The notes below the pieces were generated by a model. The model had not been told where the DNA came from. It made no database searches and worked only from the letters and a program-made list of their open reading frames with translations. A program made the position numbers and the translations under genes. Below, piece by piece: positions 44,745-48,635 of a DNA stretch of 48,635 nt. Origin of the DNA: Chromera velia. Its lineage: Eukaryota > Sar > Chromeraceae. The number at the start of each line of letters is the position of its first letter. Position 1 is the first letter of the stretch. The stretch is from the NCBI GenBank assembly GCA_018398765.1, contig JAHBMJ010000359.1, positions 1 to 48,635 of the forward strand. The letters run 5' to 3'.

Positions 44745-46640
44745 TCACGTGGAGGGGGCACCCCAGGGGAAAGCCTCTGCCTCTGGGTCCCTCTTCACCG
44801 TCATCGTCGCCGCCTTGTCGAATGCTGTGTAGTTCATTTGCTCATCGACTTTCAGAAGAATAAGGGAGGGAATCCCACGAATCCCAAACTTCCCTGCAGC
44901 CATCCCTGCCTGTGCACTTCCGTGCTTGATGGCAATCCACGGCATTTCAGAGAAATACTCATTGAACTGTTCGGTGTTTCGGTCAAAGGATGCGAAAACA
45001 ATCTCGAAAGGTTCCCCCTCCCCCTTCAACTTTTCATATACCTTTGCGAGTTTCGGGGTGAACCCACGGCAAGGGGGGCACCAATGGGCAGAAAAGTACA
45101 GACCTACGACCTTGTTTTTCATCGACTGCAACGAGGGTGTGTCCCCTGATTTGCCCACAAACTCATCTCCGATCAAATCCTTCAACTGCCCGTCTCCCTT
45201 GCCGGAAGGCTGGGGTGGGGGGGCAGAGCCTTCGCTAGTGTGCAGAGAGGCACCCCAAGGGAATCGGGCTCCTTCGAGATCCCTACTGATGGTACTTCGC
45301 CCCTCTCTGTCAAACATTCGGTAGCTGCCCATCTTTGAGACTTCAAGCAGCACACAGGCAGGGATGCCTCTGATACCGAACGTCGCACTGATTTGCCCCT
45401 TTGTTGCCCTTTCTTCAAAAGGAAGGGCTTTCCAGGGCATGGACGAGAAGTACTCGTCAAACCCCGATTGGTTCTGGTCGCAACTCACGAAGATGACCTC
45501 AAACGGCTTTCCCCCCCCCTGAAGCTTTCTGTAGAGGTCTGCCAACTGAGGTGTGAAGGCACGACAAGGGGGGCACCAGTGGGCAGAAACGTACAGGGCG
45601 ACAACCTTCCCATGCATGCTGTCAACCTTGTAAAGCTTCCCACTGTTGTCAACCACTGCGTCCCCAACCAGATCCCCCAAAGTGCCCGACTGTGACGCTG
45701 CCTTCTCCTCTGGCGGCAGGCCGGTGTCACAGTCGACAGAGAGCCAGGAGGTCTCTCCGGAAGGGGACTTCATGGGGGTCTTTCCTTTCCTCACTGTATA
45801 CCTTCTGGGACCTTCTTTTGTCACACCCCCTGCTGCACCTTTCAATTCAATCACGTGTCTCTTTGCCTCCTCCAAACTCTCGTGAACGGAGTTGCTTCCG
45901 GCTGCGTAACAGCTAAGGTATGTGTCTGGGAGTTTTTTCCAACATCCGTCTTCCTTTTCCTCCTCTTGTTTCCCTCTGTCACTAGCTTTACTGTCAACCC
46001 GAGTGGGAGGCAGACCGTCCTTGTTTACTTTTTTGATTAACCAACTGACCTCTCCTGAGGCGGAGGGTTGGAGTGTCTTTCCCTTTCTGATCGAATACTT
46101 CGACCACTCTCGCGTCACCCCTCCGGCAACAGGGTAGAGCTGTGCTGCACGGATGAGTGCGTCGTCGAGATTTAAGTATTTGGCTCTATCTGCATAACCT
46201 CCCAGGAAACTGTCCTGCTTTCTCTCGAAAGTCCCTGCAGGCACCTCGACCGTTTCACCGGGACTCTCCGGCTTTATGGGATCTCCGTTGAAGATCCAGG
46301 AGACCTCACCTGAAGGGGAGGGACAGGGATTCTTCCCCCTCCTCAGGGTGTATCCTCGACACTCCTTCGTGATGCCTCCTGCCTTGATCTCAAGACATTT
46401 GGTCTGAGCGGAGGCGAGGGTCTGGTGAACTTTCCCTCCCTCTGCGTAGCACCCAAGATACATGCCTGGATACTCCCTCCACTCCCCGCCCTCACCAGAC
46501 TGAACCGCATTCACTGCGGGCTCTTCAACGACAATTGCCGACTCTTCATCAAGCTGCTGGGGCTCGACTGAAACGTTTGGTGCAGAGGGGACTGCAGGGA
46601 CAGTCGCGGCACTACGGTCAACGGAAGCGGAGCAACCCAT
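44745..46640 (-). CDS. Dual nucleoredoxin-type thioredoxin protein, N-myristoylated, 631 aa
   Basis: A single open exon. The ATG at 46640 is chosen because it gives MGCSAS, a classic N-myristoylation plus palmitoylation start; the frame runs 34 codons further upstream without a better start. Three copies of a ~65-residue module follow (about 55-117, 138-202, 234-302), each with Y-L-x-C/G-YA, then AGG(I/V)T(K/R)E, Y(T/S)-x-R(R/K)GK and SGE(V/T)SW. I do not recognise this module. Two thioredoxin domains of the nucleoredoxin/tryparedoxin type come next, at about 318-465 and 485-627. Each has AHWCPPCR (Cys 356/359 and 521/524), the cis-proline region GIRGIP, and ends in FPWGA. These proteins reduce disulphides. 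The lipidated start suggests anchoring to the cytosolic face of a membrane. Conserved active sites in both domains suggest a functional enzyme. Confidence 0.9.
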   Translation of the reverse strand: MGCSASVDRSAATVPAVPSAPNVSVEPQQLDEESAIVVEEPAVNAVQSGEGGEWREYPGMYLGCYAEGGKVHQTLASAQTKCLEIKAGGITKECRGYTLRRGKNPCPSPSGEVSWIFNGDPIKPESPGETVEVPAGTFERKQDSFLGGYADRAKYLNLDDALIRAAQLYPVAGGVTREWSKYSIRKGKTLQPSASGEVSWLIKKVNKDGLPPTRVDSKASDRGKQEEEKEDGCWKKLPDTYLSCYAAGSNSVHESLEEAKRHVIELKGAAGGVTKEGPRRYTVRKGKTPMKSPSGETSWLSVDCDTGLPPEEKAASQSGTLGDLVGDAVVDNSGKLYKVDSMHGKVVALYVSAHWCPPCRAFTPQLADLYRKLQGGGKPFEVIFVSCDQNQSGFDEYFSSMPWKALPFEERATKGQISATFGIRGIPACVLLEVSKMGSYRMFDREGRSTISRDLEGARFPWGASLHTSEGSAPPPQPSGKGDGQLKDLIGDEFVGKSGDTPSLQSMKNKVVGLYFSAHWCPPCRGFTPKLAKVYEKLKGEGEPFEIVFASFDRNTEQFNEYFSEMPWIAIKHGSAQAGMAAGKFGIRGIPSLILLKVDEQMNYTAFDKAATMTVKRDPEAEAFPWGAPST

Positions 46641-47418
46641 TTGAATTCTCTGTCGACGAGGAGCAACTCTTTCTGGAAGGGAGCTGAAGTGGAAGGACTG
46701 TGGGCGATCTACTTGTGCGATTGAACAGCTGTGGGGACACACCTACTAGACAGATCGTAGGAGGCAATGGGGAAGAAGATCTTGCATGTTGGAACACAGC
46801 TAGCTAGTCTTTGTGTATATACGATCGATCGATATGTGAAATCATGCATGAGTGCACATGGTGCACATGCATGCATGCATGTTTTTGGAAATTAAATTTC
46901 TTCGCGCGGAACATGCATGCATGCGCGGAACATGCGCGCGTGTCACGACGAGAAGTCACGAGATCGAATTAAGTCGATCTTCGAGAAGGTTTTGGGATGT
47001 TTTGGGCCGAGTCTGAAAGCTCTTATTAATATATACGCGTTGTCTAACACAGGCTCAGTGACACTGAGCTTCAACATATCAAATAAACTGTGTAGCTTGT
47101 GACAGCCAGGTTGCTTGTTCAAGCTTCTTGGACTGGGGGATCGTTTGGCGGATATTGATCGACGCACTGAATAAGTAAAGTGCAGAACGTCAAACAACAG
47201 AGACTTGCTGCCCCCGTGATCCGGGGTCCTCTAGGGTCGCATCTGGGAAAGGATTCTGTCACTGCTTTGTTGATGCAATGGGGGACTCTCAGGAGTGAGT
47301 TTGCGGGCCTTCTCGCGCACGGGACAGATTCGCGTCTCTTGTCTTTCTGATCGACGTTCTGTCCGAACACACTGACTGATCGACCCATTTCTTTCTTCGC
47401 CTGACTGCCTTTCTGCAG
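46641..47418. other. Intergenic DNA with GCATGC-rich region
   Basis: This contains the upstream region of the nucleoredoxin-like gene, which lies on the minus strand. Runs of ATCGATCGAT (46822-46833) and repeated GCATGCATGC (46860-46932) are conspicuous. No gene is supported. Confidence 0.45.
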
Positions 47419-47474
47419 GCTCTCCCGAGAGGAGTTGATATCCAGAATTCTACAACTACAAGAGACGCTCGCAG
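47419..47474 (+). CDS. Possible internal exon, helical segment
   Basis: A 56-base stretch between CTTTCTGCAG and a GTGTGTG donor encodes LSREELISRILQLQETLA, an amphipathic coiled-coil-like helix, entering in phase 2 and leaving in phase 1. It may belong with the zinc-finger frame further right, but I cannot find the connecting exon. Low confidence. Confidence 0.3.
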
Positions 47475-47983
47475 GTGTGTGTCATCGCTTCTCTTTGCGA
47501 ATAATCCTGTTTCTTCTGCTGCTACTGTTCATTTGCTCTACGGTCCCACTGTGCTGTCTTTCTTCCCAGCTTTTCTAGTGTGTGTCTCTCGCTTGGGACC
47601 TCGATTCTCCCGGTCTCCCCGTAAGTCTCACCTTCGGCCTCTCTTGCCCTCTCTCCCCCACTCCCAGTCCCCCGTCCCCTCTCTCTGTGCCTGGGTCACT
47701 CACTGTCAGTCTTTCTGTCTTATCTACCTTTCCGTCTCCGTCTCTCCGTCTCCTCACCTCTCCACTTCTGGCTGATGCTCTGCACCGGCTTTCCTTTCCC
47801 GCTCTTTGCATTCTCTAGCCCCTCTTCCTTCAGTCTTCCATGATGTAGCTGCATGATCTCTCACTCTTTCGCCCCCCCGTTTTCTTCGGTGCTCTGTCCC
47901 CCCCTACTTCTTCCTCTGTCTGTCCGCTATGATCTCCTTTCTTTGATTCCTTGATTGCCGTCAACCGGTGCTGCTCCTCTCAG

Positions 47984-48119
47984 TCTTCTGTCTGTCTGTC
48001 TGTCTGTCTGTCTGTCCATGAAGAAAAGAAGGGAGAAGAAGAAACATATAGTCTGTCTGTCTTTCTTTTTGTCTGTTGTGTTCATGAAGAAAAGGAGGGA
48101 GAAGAAGAAGAAACATATA

Positions 48120-48150
<31 letters not shown>

Positions 48151-48164
48151 AGAAGAAACATATA

Positions 48165-48218
<54 letters not shown>

Positions 48219-48255
48219 GTTCATGAAGAAAAGAAAGCAGAAGAAGAAACATATA

Positions 48256-48287
<32 letters not shown>

Positions 48288-48288
48288 G
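47984..48288 (+). repeat. Interrupted (CTGT)n microsatellite cluster
   Basis: At least four CTGT arrays (about 47984-48018, 48120-48149, 48164-48219 and 48257-48288) alternate with near-identical spacers containing TGAAGAAAAG and GAAGAAACATATAG. The cluster is therefore a higher-order tandem duplication of microsatellite plus spacer. Confidence 0.9.
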
Positions 48289-48635
48289 CCCGACGAAGAT
48301 AATAGTAGAAATGAATTTCCAGCCCCGTCTCCCAGCCGTGCCGTCCCCCACATTAGAAACGAAGACGAGGAATGGAAGTGTCCAAAATGTAAAGCGACCT
48401 TCTCAAGCGAACGAGGTCTGACGACCCACCAAACCCACCCCAACGGAAAGAAGAGGTGCAAAGAGAACATCCAAGCAGCAGCAGTACTTCATCAGCCCCC
48501 TCCCCCCGCCCCCGTCCCCGCCCCCGCCCCCCCGCAGTCTTCTTCGTCTTCCAATCCGGACCCGAACCCTCCCCTCCCCGATCCCTCCCTTCCCTCTTCT
48601 TCTTCCTCCTCTTCGTCGTCGTCCTCCTCCTCCTC
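48223..48635 (+). CDS. C2H2 zinc-finger reading frame, 3' partial
   Basis: The frame is open from an ATG at 48223 to the window end. After residues read through the CTGT repeat (probably not truly coding) it gives EEWKCPKCKATFSSERGLTTH with QTHPNGKKRC after it. This is one C2H2 zinc finger (CPKC, then two His) plus a basic extension, followed by Pro/Ala-rich and poly-Ser stretches. It could start a zinc-finger protein, or a retrotransposon ORF, since non-LTR elements of the R2/CRE type carry N-terminal C2H2 fingers. The true start is uncertain; the zinc-finger part, from about 48360, is firm. Confidence 0.6.

Noticed and set aside
47951-48302. Frames of repeated SVCL residues
   Set aside because: They are translations of a CTGT microsatellite.

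Overview
The window is nuclear DNA from an intron-rich eukaryote. Genes are split by GT-AG introns, coding strands switch freely, and the space between genes holds microsatellites, a large 52-bp minisatellite and decayed transposons. The gene set (LRR, ankyrin-like, nucleoredoxin-like and Ctr-type proteins) and the TTGA/GCATGC-rich intergenic sequence suggest a chromerid or related alveolate alga, with Chromera velia as best guess. This is inference from style; no species-diagnostic gene is present.

Layout. 1-2545 (-): leucine-rich-repeat gene, seven exons reconstructed, C-terminus beyond the left edge. 3242-6084 (+): two-exon ankyrin-like gene. 6510-9769: LINE-type reverse-transcriptase pseudogene between two ~240-bp direct repeats. 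9829-11714: non-autonomous transposon with inverted ends and a perfect 8-bp target duplication (hAT-like). 12562-14106 (-): Lys/Glu-rich gene with an ambiguous base and a frameshift, with a diverged partial duplicate near 15130-15240. 17479-24434: about 110 copies of a 52-bp minisatellite, with embedded 332-bp duplications and TTGA-tailed inserts. 25093-25907 (-): reverse-transcriptase remnant, perhaps Penelope-like. 26577-31048: non-autonomous LTR retrotransposon. 31217-32050 (+): LINE C-terminal fragment. 32777-35788 (-): five-exon gene joining a secreted 2-oxoglutarate/Fe(II)-oxygenase-like domain to a Ctr copper transporter. 36283-39151 (+): six-exon histidine phosphatase (phosphoglycerate mutase-like). 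39799-44122: second hAT-like element with a perfect 8-bp target duplication, carrying a decayed LINE inside. 44745-46640 (-): intronless, probably membrane-anchored protein with two nucleoredoxin-type WCPPC domains. 48223-end (+): zinc-finger reading frame cut by the right edge.

The host genes do not form a pathway. Two pairs are divergently arranged (LRR/ankyrin; copper transporter/phosphatase) and share intergenic regions of 696 and 494 bp. The most unusual gene is the oxygenase-copper transporter fusion, supported by four phase-consistent splice junctions and by conserved motifs in both halves. Repeats of several classes show an excess of transitions, many at CpG, suggesting cytosine methylation and deamination. 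Exon boundaries were inferred by eye from splice motifs and reading-frame continuity, without transcript evidence.
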